From assembly GCA_029962745.1 (NCBI GenBank), contig CM057151.1:31381344-31445343 (forward strand): 64,000 nucleotides of DNA. Reading direction: 5' to 3'. Below are positions 47,258-59,700 of the stretch, piece by piece. The position numbers were made by a program, and so were the translations under genes. How positions within the stretch are numbered: position 1 is the stretch's first letter; the number at the start of each line of letters is the position of its first letter. The notes below the pieces were generated by a model that was not told the DNA's origin, ran no database searches, and saw only the letters and a list, made by a program, of their open reading frames with translations. Source of the DNA: Echinometra lucunter (lineage: Eukaryota; Echinodermata; Echinoidea; Camarodonta; Echinometridae).

Positions 47258-49109
47258 TTGCCGCGCAATTCTAGCAAAATGCGCGCAACGTATAATACAT
47301 ATTGTACAGCCTAGCGCGTAGTAAAACTGCAATGCGCGAAGCAGGGTACCCACTTTGACGTCATACCCCATCCCCAAATTTTTTGGTCAACTCTTAACTT
47401 TTTATGAAAAAAATAGCCAAAATGCATTGATTTCGATTGAAAATCATCAAATTTGTAATATTATTCCTCTTATAATTCAATTCTGGATCATATATCAAAA
47501 AACTGTTTACCATTGTGTAATCACTTTAAGGCCTGCAATAATTGAATACTTCAGAATGCAATATCATGCAGCCCTATATTATACCTGATATAGGCATAAG
47601 TGGACAGTTTGCCCTTTTGTCTTAAGCTGTAGTAGGTACACTTGCCAGAGTTGATAGATAATCAAGATAAAGAAAATAAAAGAAAATAAAGATAAAATCT
47701 GAGATAAAAAGTGGTCCGAGAATACCGATTTCATTTTGGAGATAGAATGAAACATTTTTTTCTAGATAAAGTGGTGCTCAGAATACCACCCCTGGTAATA
47801 AGTACAATAGTTGAGTAAGAACTGCAGCAAGGATTATGGTGATGAGTGATTTAAAAAGCTGACAATGGATTAATCAAAGTGCTGTTCTTTGGATGATGTT
47901 GATTTCTTTCTTGTGGTCTCTATCCATAAAAGTCGTATATTCATAATCTCATATACTAGTTAATGAAGTTGGATTAGCTCAATTTTGAATTTCGCCAAGA
48001 TAGAAATAAAACAAAGTTTTTGTAGAGGTAGTTATGTTATTATTTACAGTGATTAAATTCCTTTAGGGATGATATCAGTACTCATGCTTGAGACGAGAGG
48101 ATACTTTCAAAGTACCGCAGTATGAATGAACCTCCAGTGATAAATGTTGCAAAAGGAGGAGCGATTTCAAAAGAGTTTTTAACTATTAATCTTGCTTGTC
48201 TTTTTCATCCTTTTGACCAATTTTGACATGTTTCCAGCATGGAGACAGTGACTTTAAAAACACGATGAAGACTCACTGGCCATGTTTGGAAAGAAAATGA
48301 GCATTTTGAAAGAAACTCTTTTGATACAGGATTGTCTAAAATCATGTGTGTTTGTGTGTGTACTTTTTTCCCCCAAAGTAGCAAAAGTCCAGTGTAACCA
48401 CCCAGAGCTCATTTGAGGACCAACAGTAATAGTGAATAAATGTAGGCTCATCTGCTACACAATCTGTGGTACAAGAATAAAAAAAAAACATACAGGGGGT
48501 GTATGAAGTAAATTAAAATCTAATTTACTAGCAAGCTGTCTTGTTAAGTCCCTCTTCTTTAATGACAAGTTAAACCATACATTAAGAATGTGGTATTTAA
48601 AGGATATACATGTAAATTTGCCTTCCTTGCTGATTTTTGCTGAAAGCCAAGTGCTTTAGAGAGAGGGTGCAGCGCCCTCTCTCTGTAAAAATGGGAATGT
48701 TTATTGTCTTATGCAGCAGTAGAGGGCATCAATGATGTGTTTTTCAGCATAAGCATTTTGGCTTAGGAGCACACGGTTTTATTATATCACCTTGTACATT
48801 GTGTAACGTATACTTCATGATCTACACATTTTTCCCCCTTCAAATATTAATTTCTGTCATTGTTTCCTTATTCTTCATTTTTGCCTTGCAATATGTTCAG
48901 TCAGTACTGAAATAATAATACAGGGTATTTATAATGCACCAATTCCACATGACTAATGTGCTCAAGACACAGTGGAGAAGACAAGATTCTTACACTAGAG
49001 AAAAAGTACATAAAAAAGGAAGAGGAAGAAGGGAAAAAACCAAAAAACAACAACAGTGTGAAAGTAGATCTACCGGAAAGTAGATCTAGTGAAATGATGT
49101 ACGAGAGCC

Positions 49110-49260
49110 GTAGAGGTGCCCTAGTCGAGTAGTTTAAGGCGCTTGACTGGAGACGCGAAGGTCCGGGGTTCGATCCCTGGCGCAGCACTTATGCCCTTGA
49201 GCAAGGCATCTCATCTACATTGCTGTTTTATAGTCTATCAAATAAAGTGATGTGCTATAT
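49110..49260 (+). mobile_element. tRNA-derived SINE
   Basis: GTGCCCTAGTCGAGTAGTTT (A box region) and GGGGTTCGATCCCTGG (B box) form a tRNA-like head. It is followed by GCAGCACTTATGCCCTTGAG and GCAAGGCATCTCATC, body motifs shared with 7540-7800. Confidence 0.8.
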
Positions 49261-49310
49261 GCATATTGATGCACGTGCATGTGCTGTTTTTTAAAAAAAA
49301 TAGAGAGAGC

Positions 49311-49559
49311 AGGGGCGGCACTGCAGGGGGATACAGGGGCAGGGGGGCGACCGCCCCCTTTGATTTCAAGTGATCAAAAAAAGAGAGAGAAAAGGGAGAA
49401 AAAGAGGAAGAAGAAGGAGAAAGAACAGTATTGGGAAAGAGGGTTGGGTCATGCAACTACATAATACCAGGGCTATTTTGTTCATGTAAATCGTAAATGA
49501 ACTCACCTGTGGGTCATCTTGCCCCCTCCCCCTATCAAAATACCTTGGCACCACCCCTG
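49311..49559. mobile_element. family E repeat, copy 2
   Basis: AGGGGCGGCACTGCAGGGGG at the left and CCTTGGCACCACCCCTG at the right are imperfect inverted ends. The interior is similar to 44522-44773 through the purine-rich tract and CATCTTGCCCCC. Confidence 0.8.
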
Positions 49560-50225
49560 TACGAGAGACTCTTAACCCCCAACATTTAGTCATCGGTGGG
49601 TTGACAACTGGTATGTTCACACTCACAGTGTGAATGAACTAGAAGTCGGAGCACCTCAAGTTAAGCCTTTTAAAAAAATCATTTGCATCAATACAGGCAG
49701 GTATCAAAACTTCCTTCATATTTTGTGATGAAAAAATATTCACTCTGGAAAATGTATGAATGTTTCATACGTTGTGCTATCTGAACCCTTGTTTTGATGG
49801 ACAAAGTGTTTTCAGAGAATTGCTTGAGCTATAACATACATATATAATACATCTTCCTGAGCTGCACATTTGACCACTGTTGACCTTTGATATGGAGTTG
49901 CCAATGATAACACAGTTACACAGATACCTATTTATGGGACTGTAATGGAAGTTGAAGGACCCAGTGGAGGACATTGTTTTCTTGTCCTCAAATAACCCAT
50001 CTGAGAAGTCTCCATGAGTCAAGGAGAATCTTACTATCTGTCATATCTGGTTTTCTTATGATTTTAATAAGTATGTGGAAAGTGAAAATGGAGTTGAAGC
50101 ATGCTTTTTGAAAATGATTATTATTTTTCTTTTGTTCGAAAACTATTTTCATCATATACACAATCCTTTATGATAATGATGACTTGAAGTGGATGAAATA
50201 TAATTTACTTTTCTTTAGAGGCAGG

Positions 50226-50290
50226 GCCCGCTGGAAGATTACATGTAGCTGATAGCTAAAGTGGTTACCCTGGGTAAATAAGGGCTATTA
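50226..50290 (+). repeat. SINE 3' tail fragment
   Basis: GGGCCCGCTGGAAGATTAC followed by GGTTACCCTGGGTAAATAAG matches the tail type at 7720-7790. Confidence 0.6.
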
Positions 50291-51313
50291 TTTTTTTTTT
50301 TTCTTTCTTTTCTTGCTTTTTTCAAAGAAAATGAATTAGGTAGAATGTATGCTGAAATATATATATGTTTTCAAATTCAAATTCATCATTTTGAATTTTA
50401 TACAGGAAAATGAATTTAGAAAGTAATCAGTAAATAGTGCATACTGTCCACAGGAGCTATTGCTTTGCATCAAACTTTTTGCTTTGTTGTCTAAAGGAAA
50501 CCTAAATTATAAGGGGGTAGCCCCATGAATTCCCAGGTTCTCTTTCTTGAGGAAATATTTAATGAATTCATTACAGCTCCTTTAATGGTGATTAAGAGAC
50601 ACAAAAATTAGTCTACATTTGCAGACTATGAATTATAGTAAAGTGTATTTTACATGTACATGTAGTCAAACCAAGGTGCTTTACCCTTCAAAATTGATGT
50701 GAAAATTATCTGATTCATTTTGTAGTCTTGCCTTTTATTCTTTCCTTCCAATAAACTCCATTCCTATGAGAGTTTACTTTCAAGAAAGCTTTTAACAAGC
50801 ATTTCATGAATTATGGAGCTGATACTTAACGTTTCAACACACGTTTGTTTGTGCATTTTTTTTTTGTTGTTGTTTTTTTCATCAACATTGTGAATGCACT
50901 GTTGGGTAACAGTTCTTGGAATGGATCACATTTTGCAAGAGAGTTGCATTTTATCATTTTCTCTTTTGCAAATTACAGCATGTTTTTCCCTTTTTAACCA
51001 GCATACTTGTGCACTGATTGATTCAGACACCCTCACATAACATACAATGTATTTGTATATATCTTCATTCACTTGAAGGGCACTCTTGTGACCAGACAAC
51101 CAGCTCTAGGGATATTGGATACAGACTACTGCTAGGTGTTACATTTCTAAAGTGATTCTCAGTTCTGTTTGGAAGCAAGTTTATGGGGCGGAATGTCGCT
51201 ATCAACAAGAGCTAATTTGACAATGAGCCCTACTTAGGTGTTATTAGTTTGTTTACTCTTCGATATACAGCAAGTGTGAGATTCTGACAGTAGTGATTTC
51301 CTTCAAATTGCAG

Positions 51314-51418
51314 GGATCCGTTACGTGGATCTAGTTAGCTTAGGAGGAGAAACGAGAGAACAGCGTTGGAAATCACTTGCTTCCCATTTAACCCATAGCA
51401 GTACAGAGCTTTCTGGAG
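51314..51418 (+). CDS. candidate exon 2, donor supplied by a piggyBac-like MITE
   Basis: A strong acceptor (TTTCCTTCAAATTGCAG) leads into IRYVDLVSLGGETREQRW and KSLASH, then TE-derived codons, ending GGA G at GAG|GTCTAA. Start and end phases are both 1, so it fits between the candidates at 45216 and 59701. From 51388 on, the exon lies within the left end of the MITE at 51388-51807. Without the insertion this frame would meet a TAG five codons after SLASH. The donor has a weak consensus. Possible readings: a TE-exonised cassette, a terminal exon broken by the insertion, or chance. The peptide is not recognised. Confidence 0.3.
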
Positions 51419-51807
51419 GTCTAAATTAATCATCTTCAATCCTCAAATTGGCAACAACTTTAATTCTTTTTCCACGCTTACATAATTCGAAAAAAAATAA
51501 ATATGGATATAACATGAACCAAAATGAATTATGATTGTAAAATTTTATCAGAAATTGCCAATTTGAACATGGAAATAGTGATATATATATTATTCACTAT
51601 GTTGCCAATTTAAAGAGTTTAATGATTAGTTACAATCAAACTGCTCTAAATCGAGAAAACCACACCATACAGTGTTGGAAATGGGCTCAAATTTTTCAGT
51701 GAATTTTTCTCTTTCTGCTCATGTATAATATGTACTGCTCAGCATTCTGGACCAACAGATACTGCAAAAACGTCTCATAAAGGAGACACTGTACCTCTGT
51801 GGGTTAA
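51388..51807. mobile_element. piggyBac-like MITE, intact ends
   Basis: TTAA|CCCATAGCAGTACAG begins the element and CTGTACCTCTGTGGG|TTAA ends it. The terminal 15-mers are complementary at 12 positions. A TTAA target duplication with CCY ends is the hallmark of piggyBac elements. The interior includes CCTCAAATTGGCAACAAC, shared with 24222-24622. 412 bases between the TTAA copies; no transposase. Confidence 0.9.
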
Positions 51808-53713
51808 ATCAGTAGCCTTAAAACAAATTTATGAAAATCAGTGTATTTCACGTACATTCTTTTGGGTACAGTATGTTTGTATCAGTAAACCTGCATTGAT
51901 CTGGGCAATGCATTTTGCATGCATAAGTCCAGTTGCACATTTATACTATTGATTACAATACATTTGATACTTCTTTCTCACCAATCTCTAACACCCCTCC
52001 CCCCAACATCTTAAAATAAAGTGTACCTTCATTGACATCCATAAAAGTGGCCTTCTGCTTGTATCTTCTGTATCTTATAACAAAATTCAGAAACTTTTTT
52101 TTTCACTTCTGAGAAGGTACATGTAGGGGGAAGTGGGATCTATTTTCATCAATGGAAATTATCTCACTCCTTTTCCCACCTGTATTGATTACACTGGCAT
52201 GTAGGTTTGTCCATGAAGTTGGGAGTATATAAACATGGAGATATGTACCTACATTTGCCACGTCTTTCGAATGGTGACGTTAAAGGTCGGTCCCAGACGT
52301 AAATAATCATATTTGATTGATACACGTCTGTAAAAACCTAATTCAACAACAACTTCATCTTAAGAAAGCACAAACAATATTAGTTACCTACTCTACATGG
52401 ATGCCAGTGTCCTTATACATATAGAAGTAGTTAATTTTCACACACATTGACATAGGACCAAATTCTTGACCTGCCCATGCAGATAGTCTTTTTCCTTGAA
52501 AGCGTGCACCCTGACCAATCTTCTTTGAGAAATAACATTTGAAATAAAAACACAACATTCAAGGAATTTGTCATATACAAATTTGTAATGAATGTCACAC
52601 TTTTTGACCCAGTTTCATGGACAGACCTGTTTGGCATTAAAATCTGAATCTACCTTCAATCATTCAATGTTAACTGAGGATGTTTTCAATCTGTATTTAG
52701 AAGGAAGCTTTTAATATCCAGTAAATGGTCCCTTCTCATTCAATTAGATGCATAGTAATTACATTAGAAATGGCCAGTGTGTGAACAGGGATGTGCATTT
52801 ACACTGAGTACAGTACAGTAAGCTTTCTTTCTGTTATCTTTCACTGTTTTTTTTTAACCACATAAAGGTATGCATAATACCTGTAGATGAGTGAAAGTTT
52901 ATATTATAATTAGAAGCCCTAAAATTTCTTATATATCTGTGTAATGGTTACAAGTGATGAACATTTTCATATTGTTTGAATATGATGGTAGAAAAGCACT
53001 TTAGATCTTGACTAAAATATGAGACTTGACTAGACTACCAGTATTCACATTTAGAATTGAATTTACCAGAATCTAGATTTACTATCCTCTAGAATAAATG
53101 CAATTGTCTGCATACTGTATTTTATAGCTTATTGCAATTTTAAAACCAAAATAAACAATGTATGTTTCTGGTAATGAAGATTTCACATGCTATTGCAAAA
53201 GCATTATTGTAAAATCATATAATTTCTGTCAATTTGGTATTCCTCGGCCACTTAATCAAATCATTTTGAAGTTCAAGTGCATGCTGTAGTTTTTAAACAA
53301 AACAAGGTTGCATGCATGTTCACATTTTCATTAATATGTTTTTTCTTCAGGAATGGATATTCCACGTATGAGCAATCTAATTCTAATTTGATGTGCATGT
53401 AAACGCAGGTGTATATTTCTGAAATCTGCCACATATGGTACATGTACATGTTCAACAGTTCATGAATGTGTGTGAGCGAAATAGTTAAAGACATTGGTTA
53501 ACATTGTTATGATTTTAAAAAATCTTGTTTTGTTACTTGAAAATGGGATAAACATAAGGGTTATAGCATAAAAATATCAGTCTGAAAGTTTCAAAGTATA
53601 ATATCCACAGGAAGTATTTTTAAATATCAACAATGTGAAACAATGTTTGAAAAATATACGAGGGTCGGTTGCACAGAATAGACATAAGGAATGCGCATGC
53701 GTGTATGACTCAC
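51808..53713. other. putative intron, nothing recognised
   Basis: AT-rich sequence without supported features. A segment at 52270-52335 (GGTCGGTCCCAGACGTAAAT) looks like a SINE body piece. TGCGCATGCG at 53692-53701 is noted separately. Confidence 0.4.
53692..53701. promoter_or_regulatory. NRF1-type palindrome
   Basis: TGCGCATGCG is the core of the NRF1 motif found near many animal promoters. It lies 13 bases inside the intron that would follow the minus-strand candidate exon at 53714-53860. A nearby TACGAGGGTCGGTTGC resembles mariner ends, so a transposon origin is an alternative. Confidence 0.35.
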
Positions 53714-53860
53714 CTTACCGTACTGTGTGTATTGGCGTATCACGCGGCGGGAGGCGCATAACAGCATTTTCAAATTCAAGCGAAGTGATCCTCTTAGTGA
53801 CTGTCTCGTGAGATGAAGGATAATAAAATCGCCGTTTGCGTCTAACTTACAGTTTTTCAT
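53714..53860 (-). CDS. candidate first exon on the minus strand
   Basis: ATG at 53860 opens 49 codons (MKNCKLDANGDFIILHLTRQ, then a basic stretch with LCASRRVIRQY) and ends exactly at a consensus donor, AAG|GTGAGT, phase 0. The GC content rises towards the donor and an NRF1-type site follows, as often seen at promoters. It would be antisense to, and inside an intron of, the plus-strand gene candidate. The peptide is not recognised. A mariner-like end 65 bases beyond the donor makes a decayed transposon a real alternative. Confidence 0.3.
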
Positions 53861-54461
53861 TCCAAATTAGGGTTGGTTTCAGGGGTTTTGAGTACAAATA
53901 CAAGTACTCATACACATGTTTCATCTTAGTTTGAGAATTTTTTAAATCAGCTACTCACAAAGTTAGCCAATGCCTTTAAGCACAAAACAGTGTACATGTA
54001 TAGCAAAGAAAGTCATGAGAAGAACATGGATCTACATTTACCTAACTCTTACTCTCAGTACATGATGATCAAATTGATGATCTAAATGTATCAGCATGGA
54101 ATGCATTGTAGATCATATGCTACTTCTTTTAATGGGAGAAAATCTGGAGAAAAAAGTCTTTGCTGGAACTGATATGATGGAGAGAGAGAGAGAGAGAGAG
54201 AGAGCGTGCACCCATATGAATTGCAATGTGATAGTTACAGTGCTCAAGAATGATTATGACATAACTGTGATCACTTTCCTGTTTGTGCATTTGTTTTGCT
54301 TATGTATCCCTATATGGGGCTCCCACCTCTTGAACGAAGCCATTTATAAAATGTCACAAAAATCTTTGGTTGTGCAGTATCTTTGAATAGCATGATTGTT
54401 CCAATTTAGGGAGGGGGGGGGGGGTGTTTGCTTTGTACTTTTTTTTTTTTCAAATTCCCAG

Positions 54462-54491
54462 GTATCACATCATCTGTTGAGAGTCAGCAAG
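54462..54491 (+). CDS. candidate 30-base microexon
   Basis: A long T tract and AAATTCCCAG precede GTATCACATC; the first donor-like site is CAAG|GTAATG at 54492. Read in phase 1 it adds ITSSVESQQ and ends in phase 1, so it would fit between the candidates at 51314 and 59701. A second, stronger donor (AAG|GTGAGT, 54519) would give a 57-base exon in phase 0, incompatible with the neighbours, and that donor lies in the end of a TIR element (54516-54897). Short and uncertain. Confidence 0.2.
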
Positions 54492-54515
54492 GTAATGGCT
54501 GATAGCATTTCTCAT

Positions 54516-54897
54516 AAGGTGAGTCTTCATCGGCTGGAGCTTAGGAATAGCCGGCTATTTGGAAGATCAGGAGTATTAGCCCAAACTCTGCTCAGGTGTG
54601 TAATCGCGTCCACTTCAGTTTGAGCTCCAATACATTAGTATTGCACTATAACCCGATGTCAGCACACGAGTGGATTGATAAACCAGTTCCTGAGGCTCGA
54701 GCTGATGAAGATGCATCAGAAGTTATTCTGCAAATGAGTCCAAGATTTGGGTGGTTTACTTTTTTGAGCGAAATGGCCGGCTAATTCCGTCGTCATTAGA
54801 GAATTACATGTAGCTGGCTATTCTCTGATTGGGCTAATTCATGGGATCAGAAATAGCGGGCTATTCCATAATCTTGAGCTGATGAGGACGCACCTTC
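54516..54897. mobile_element. TIR element (AAGGTGMGTC ends)
   Basis: AAGGTGAGTCTTCATCGGCT at the left is the imperfect complement of AGCTGATGAGGACGCACCTT at the right. Arms continue through GGAATAGCCGGCTATT and AATAGCGGGCTATTCC. The 62-codon frame inside (54596-54784) is non-coding on this reading. Confidence 0.8.
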
Positions 54898-55142
54898 AAT
54901 GTATAGAGTTAATATCCTCTTGGCTCTAAGCGCACCACATACCCTGGGATCCCCCTAGTGTCCAGCAATGCCTCATAAATGCAGCCTCCTTGGTCAATAG
55001 TAATGTTCACACAACTGTCCCTAATCCTAAACTTAAAGTTTAGTTGTGGTTTCGAAACCGCAAGGTTATCTTGTTGTTTCAATGCATGTGGACATACTCA
55101 TAGTTTTGAAACATCCAGTTTGGCTGTATTTTCAAAACCTTA

Positions 55143-55651
55143 TTAAAGGTGGTCTCTAGTTTGAGTAAATCTCAGAAAAATATCCTTCACTATTTCGATT
55201 CATTGCCAGATGATATGAAAGATTGCATCATAAAACTATTATGATGTATAGGATATTAAATGAAATCTCATTTATTTGACATATTTTACAACCGAAATGT
55301 AAAAAAAAAAAAAATAAGTTTTTAGTTCCTGAAAACAGCATCAACACACCATCACTAAGTGCCTGCACACGCCTAAAAGCAATGGGAATTCTATTGTGCC
55401 ATAAACACAACAAAGCGCTGTGAATGTTATGCGGGGAGCCATTGGTATGCAGGGTTCATGGCGTAGGGCTAAGTTAAACCATTCTATTACGTTCCTTTCA
55501 GACAATTACACTAAAATTCACCTGAAATCATGAAAAGAACATCACACGATCTCACACACATATCTTTTTATGCAAAGCAGACAATTTGAGACTATACTTG
55601 ACCAGTTTCATTCATTCTCTTATTGCTACCAAACCTAGAGACCACCTTTAA
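55143..55651. mobile_element. TIR element with TTAAAGGTGGTCTCTAG ends
   Basis: TTAAAGGTGGTCTCTAGTTT and AAACCTAGAGACCACCTTTA are inverted ends about 510 bases apart; no coding frame. Confidence 0.85.
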
Positions 55652-55859
55652 AGTCTGTGCAGTACAACATTTAGAGGGTGCTACCAGTATTCAGAATTAC
55701 AAGCACAGACTTTCTGTGGTCACTATTAAAGTCTTTATCTTCATCAAATATTTCAGCATTTTTAAGACTTTAAAGATACAATTGTCAATCTCGCGATCTA
55801 ATCACCTCGTCTGTGATCCTGAATATTGCCCTCTAAATGTCGAGCTGCACAGACTTTAA
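55650..55859. mobile_element. TIR element with AAAGTCTGTGCAG ends
   Basis: AAAGTCTGTGCAG then ACATTTAGAGGG at the left are matched by CCCTCTAAATGT then CTGCACAGACTTT at the right. It directly abuts the element at 55143-55651, sharing the border TTTAAAG. Confidence 0.85.
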
Positions 55860-58800
55860 GTGCACTTTTCGATGAACTACAAGCTATGAGTGGTCCTTTC
55901 CTTACTCGATGTCTTGTGTTTGCTAGTCTGTACACAGGTTGGGGTGGGGGGGGGGGGATGGGTTGAACACCGGACTATATTTTGATGCTCCAAGCACAAT
56001 TGAAAGTCAAACATTTCTTTACCATTCTCTAGCTGTATCATCAGGAGCAGGTACAGCACTGAGATTGTGATAGTCTCACTTCTCACAACTCCGACACATG
56101 GCACGCATTTCAAATGACGAGGAGTTTGAGCCTTCCAGCTATTTCGACGTGGATGCAGACTGCGGAATTGGATTTTCGAAACTTTGAGACGTCATTGTTA
56201 CAGTCCCATGATCCCTCATCATTGTTTAACCCCCTCACTGTTTAAAACTTGAGGTTAACCTTTAAATTTTCAATGCTATGAAACTCATGTGAACATAGCT
56301 TTTACCACCAAGCTTATCTTTGGATGTCTATGTTTTGCTTTGTTTTATGTTCTACCCTGAAGCCTCAGTGAGTTCCAAAACAGTTGTTCTTATACTGCAA
56401 TCTTGTCAACATTTGAATGAACACTCATGATGTTTCATTGAAGTAGCCTTACAGTGAACAACAGCTGGGCCACTTGGCTCTAAAAATGTGTGATATTTGT
56501 CAAAGCATTTATTTTTTATTGCCACATTTCTGTTTGTTGCGCTGTGATAATGGAAAGAAGTCTGCTTTACTCAAGGTCAAGCAGACTTTGATTTTGTTAT
56601 CATACTAATTCAGTACTGGAAGTTTCTTCTGTTTTTATGATTAGACCAAGAGAAATACTAGTAGGGGAATGGTGTGTATCAGTTGTTTTTCAGTGCTAAT
56701 TGCTTTGAGCTACAATCATTGTGATGAAGAGGTTTCATAAAAGTTTCATAGGTGTTTTGAATATTTCATAGGCCTATGAAAGAATGGAGGTGATTGATAC
56801 AGCTCTTGAGCATAAAAAGCATGTAAATGAATCAGTTCATGCAGAGATTGGATAATCTTTGGGGAAATATGTAATGATTTATAGTCAATAATTTATAGTC
56901 AAACTCTATTTGTACTCAGTATATAATTACATGGTGCAGATATAAACCTTGATAACTGCACCTTTACAAACTATTTAATCATTGCAGTTGCAGTGTATTT
57001 AGCATTTTAGAGATGAAGTGTGATGAAACGTGCAACGATTCAGCATAACATGTATGCGCCAACAATCTTTGAAGTACATGTATATGGACTTTGAAGTTTG
57101 AACCCACTCTCTCTCTCTCTCTCAAATCCATGTATACTAGCTACTACATCATAGATATGAAAATTTTAGTACAAGCTTTGTTTTTCATACACTTTAAAGC
57201 TCATTCACATATCCCGCTGTAACCCCCCCCTCCCCCCCCCCCCCCCGCAAATCCTTGTGTTTTTTAATTTATGAATATGACAGGTAAGGCATGTGACTGG
57301 GGATATTGAGAAAGAGAGTTTTGCCACAAGCTGCACGGACTACTAGTATACTTGTGATGTCATATTTTGCGAAAACTTCAGAATTTGATTGGTCCTCATG
57401 TTACTGCCGCCGAGGACCATAAGATAATTTTTGCCTTGACATTCCCCCCCCCCCTTCATAGCGGTGAATTCAATAGAGTTGAACTATACTCGGTTGTCTC
57501 GCGAAGCGGTTGAATAGGCAGAACATAAATGTGGGAATTATTGTGGGGATGTACATCTGCATACGCATTAACATGCCTTTTGAAAACTTAGTAGGAAGTC
57601 AGTGTCAGGTAATATCACTACTCTTAAGTGGATTATTGCACAGAGAACTTTGTCGTAGTTTCATGTTTTGTTTACTAGGTCTATTTGACATTAACCTGAA
57701 ATCAGCTCCAAATAAAGTCATTTTAGTGAAGAATATGAAGTGTTTCGGTTCCAAGATGATCTTGCTATACCCAAAGAGCAATATGATATTTCCTCTTGTA
57801 TGTGATTTCGATCTGAGAAGAAAGATATAAAAAAGTGAGAAAAAGAGATGGCAGACATAACATTGTAAATGTACAGTATATTTTGTAGAATATGTGTATG
57901 AGGAGTCAATAATTTTTCTGTGATTAATGTGCATTGCATCAGACCTAGCTTTTTTTCTGAAATGAATTAGTGCAGAATTTCCCCTGATTGACAGGGTTAG
58001 GGCATAATATGCCCAGAGAGATAGAGTGAGTGAGAGAAAGTGAGAGAGAGAGTGAGTGAGAGTGAGTGAGACAGGGTGCACAGTCTCCTGTCCCAGGTCA
58101 TTGAGACTTCTCTGACGTAAGGAGGATGAGAGGTGTTTGAAGAGTCAAAATGGCTCCCGTCCTTGATGAAGTGATGAATATAGCTACTAGTCACTCATCA
58201 GCCAGTTTGCCAGCCTGCCGGTTGATGTAGTCTGTCAAGGGGGCAGCCTAGGGGTTGGGTAAACCAAGGGTTACCGATAGGGCCCTCTGGAGTAGGGCTC
58301 TTTGCCAGAGGGGGGAAGCATCCCTACCGGTGTAGGGGATGACTCATTGGCAGCTGTATACTGAAGGGGACATCTAGAACTCTCGAGTCTGCAGTGTTTC
58401 TGAGTGAAAAAGTGTCGAACAGTTTTATAGGAGACAACAAGTACATGTATGTTTTGAATATATCATTACAGTGTCTGCTTATATGTTTGCGTACATCTGC
58501 ACTTTATGTTGCACCAGGCCCACTTGCCAAGAATCATGAATGCATACATGTACTGTAATATATTCCACCATCAATTATGTCTGCCCCAACCCCTCCTCTT
58601 TCCTCTCTTTGCCTTTACATGTACTGCTTTTTTCCTGCTTCTTGACCCTTATACAGCTGTATTTGAATAATTTCTCCTTTGTGTAAGATATCACCCGTCC
58701 CTTTCACATTCTTTATTGATTATACCCTAATTCCTTTGTAATAATATCCCAATTCCTTCCCCAGTGTTGAAAACCCTTTTGTCTGTCGCATAATCTCTGT

Positions 58801-59016
58801 CTTGGTAAGCTGTATAATTTTATCGTATAAAATTGCAAATCTGTGGAACTTTCAGAGATCCGACATTAGGATTATCCTTCAATTAATTTTCCATTATTCT
58901 CCTATATAACGCTTCACAAGATAGCCTAGTGAAATGGAGCCCTGAATTCGAAAAGCATATTGTTGTTTGAACTGTTCGTATTGCTGACACTTCTGTTTCT
59001 ATACCAGCCCATTTTA
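55860..59016. other. putative intron, nothing recognised
   Basis: Mostly unique AT-rich sequence. It holds poly-G/poly-C runs at about 55937, 57225 and 57445, a GTGAGTGAGA tract at 58020-58075, and a GGGCCCTCTGG SINE-like piece near 58280. No exon supported on either strand. Confidence 0.45.
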
Positions 59017-59607
59017 TTAAATGAGAATGAAACCCTGGGGGGAAAAAAAATCAATTTTAATGAAGAGAGGATAGAGAGAAGCAATTTTTAAAAAGTTCCA
59101 TCAAAATCGGTTACAAAATGAGAAAGTTATGAAAGTTTGAAAAGTCTTGATTTAACTTTCTATGGCGATCCTCAAATTGGCAGTGTTGCTTCAAAATGGC
59201 AGGTTTTTGTGGACAACTGTCAATACGTTTTGTACACAAAATTTCAATTTTTTTCTCCATTATCTCCAAAGATGCTGCTTGTCTCAGCTCAAGATATATC
59301 ATGGGAAAATGTATATGACACAATATATGTTGAGTTCATAAAGAGACAAGCAGCATCTTTCAAGATAATGGAGAAAATATGAAATTTTGTGTACAAAGCA
59401 TATTGAGAGAGGTCCACAAAAACCTGCCTTTTTTGAAGCAACATTGCCAGTTTGAGGATCGCCATAGAAAGTTAAATCGAGACTTTTCAAACTTCCATAA
59501 CTTTCTCATTTTGTAACCGATTTTCATTTAATTTTAAAAAAATTTCTTCTCTCTATCCTCTCTTTTCATTAAAATTGATTTTTCACCAAGGTTTCATTCT
59601 CCTTTAA
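59017..59607. mobile_element. 590-bp foldback element 93 bases upstream of the exon at 59701
   Basis: It starts TTAAATGAGAATGAAACC and ends GGTTTCATTCTCCTTTAA. The arms are about 270 bases each and stay complementary through GGCGATCCTCAAATTGGCAG/CTGCCA-type segments to GATGCTGCTTGTCTC and GAGACAAGCAGCATC. The loop is about 59289-59342. TTAA is present at both ends. RNA from this region would form a very long hairpin. Confidence 0.9.
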
Positions 59608-59700
59608 GTTACCTAATTGAATAGCCAGCAAAGAATTCAGTGAGAAATCTGAGAGATGAATAAGAAATATTTGACTCATTCTGTCATCTTTCCTTTGCAG

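Larger units (their letters stand above)
45298..51313. other. putative intron, with several repeats
   Basis: It holds a foldback at 45667-45748, a poly-C-bordered repeat at 46490-46725, a CRE-like palindrome at 47217-47257, a SINE at 49110-49260 and a family-E repeat at 49311-49559. A GC-rich stretch at 45420-46150 includes a 116-codon minus-strand frame (46156-45806) with no supporting signals. No exon of the phase required between the neighbours was found. Confidence 0.4.

Noticed and set aside
48901..49188. Minus-strand frame beginning MLRQGSNPGPSRLQSS
   Set aside because: Translation of the tRNA-like head of the SINE at 49110-49260; this pattern is typical of SINE B-box regions.
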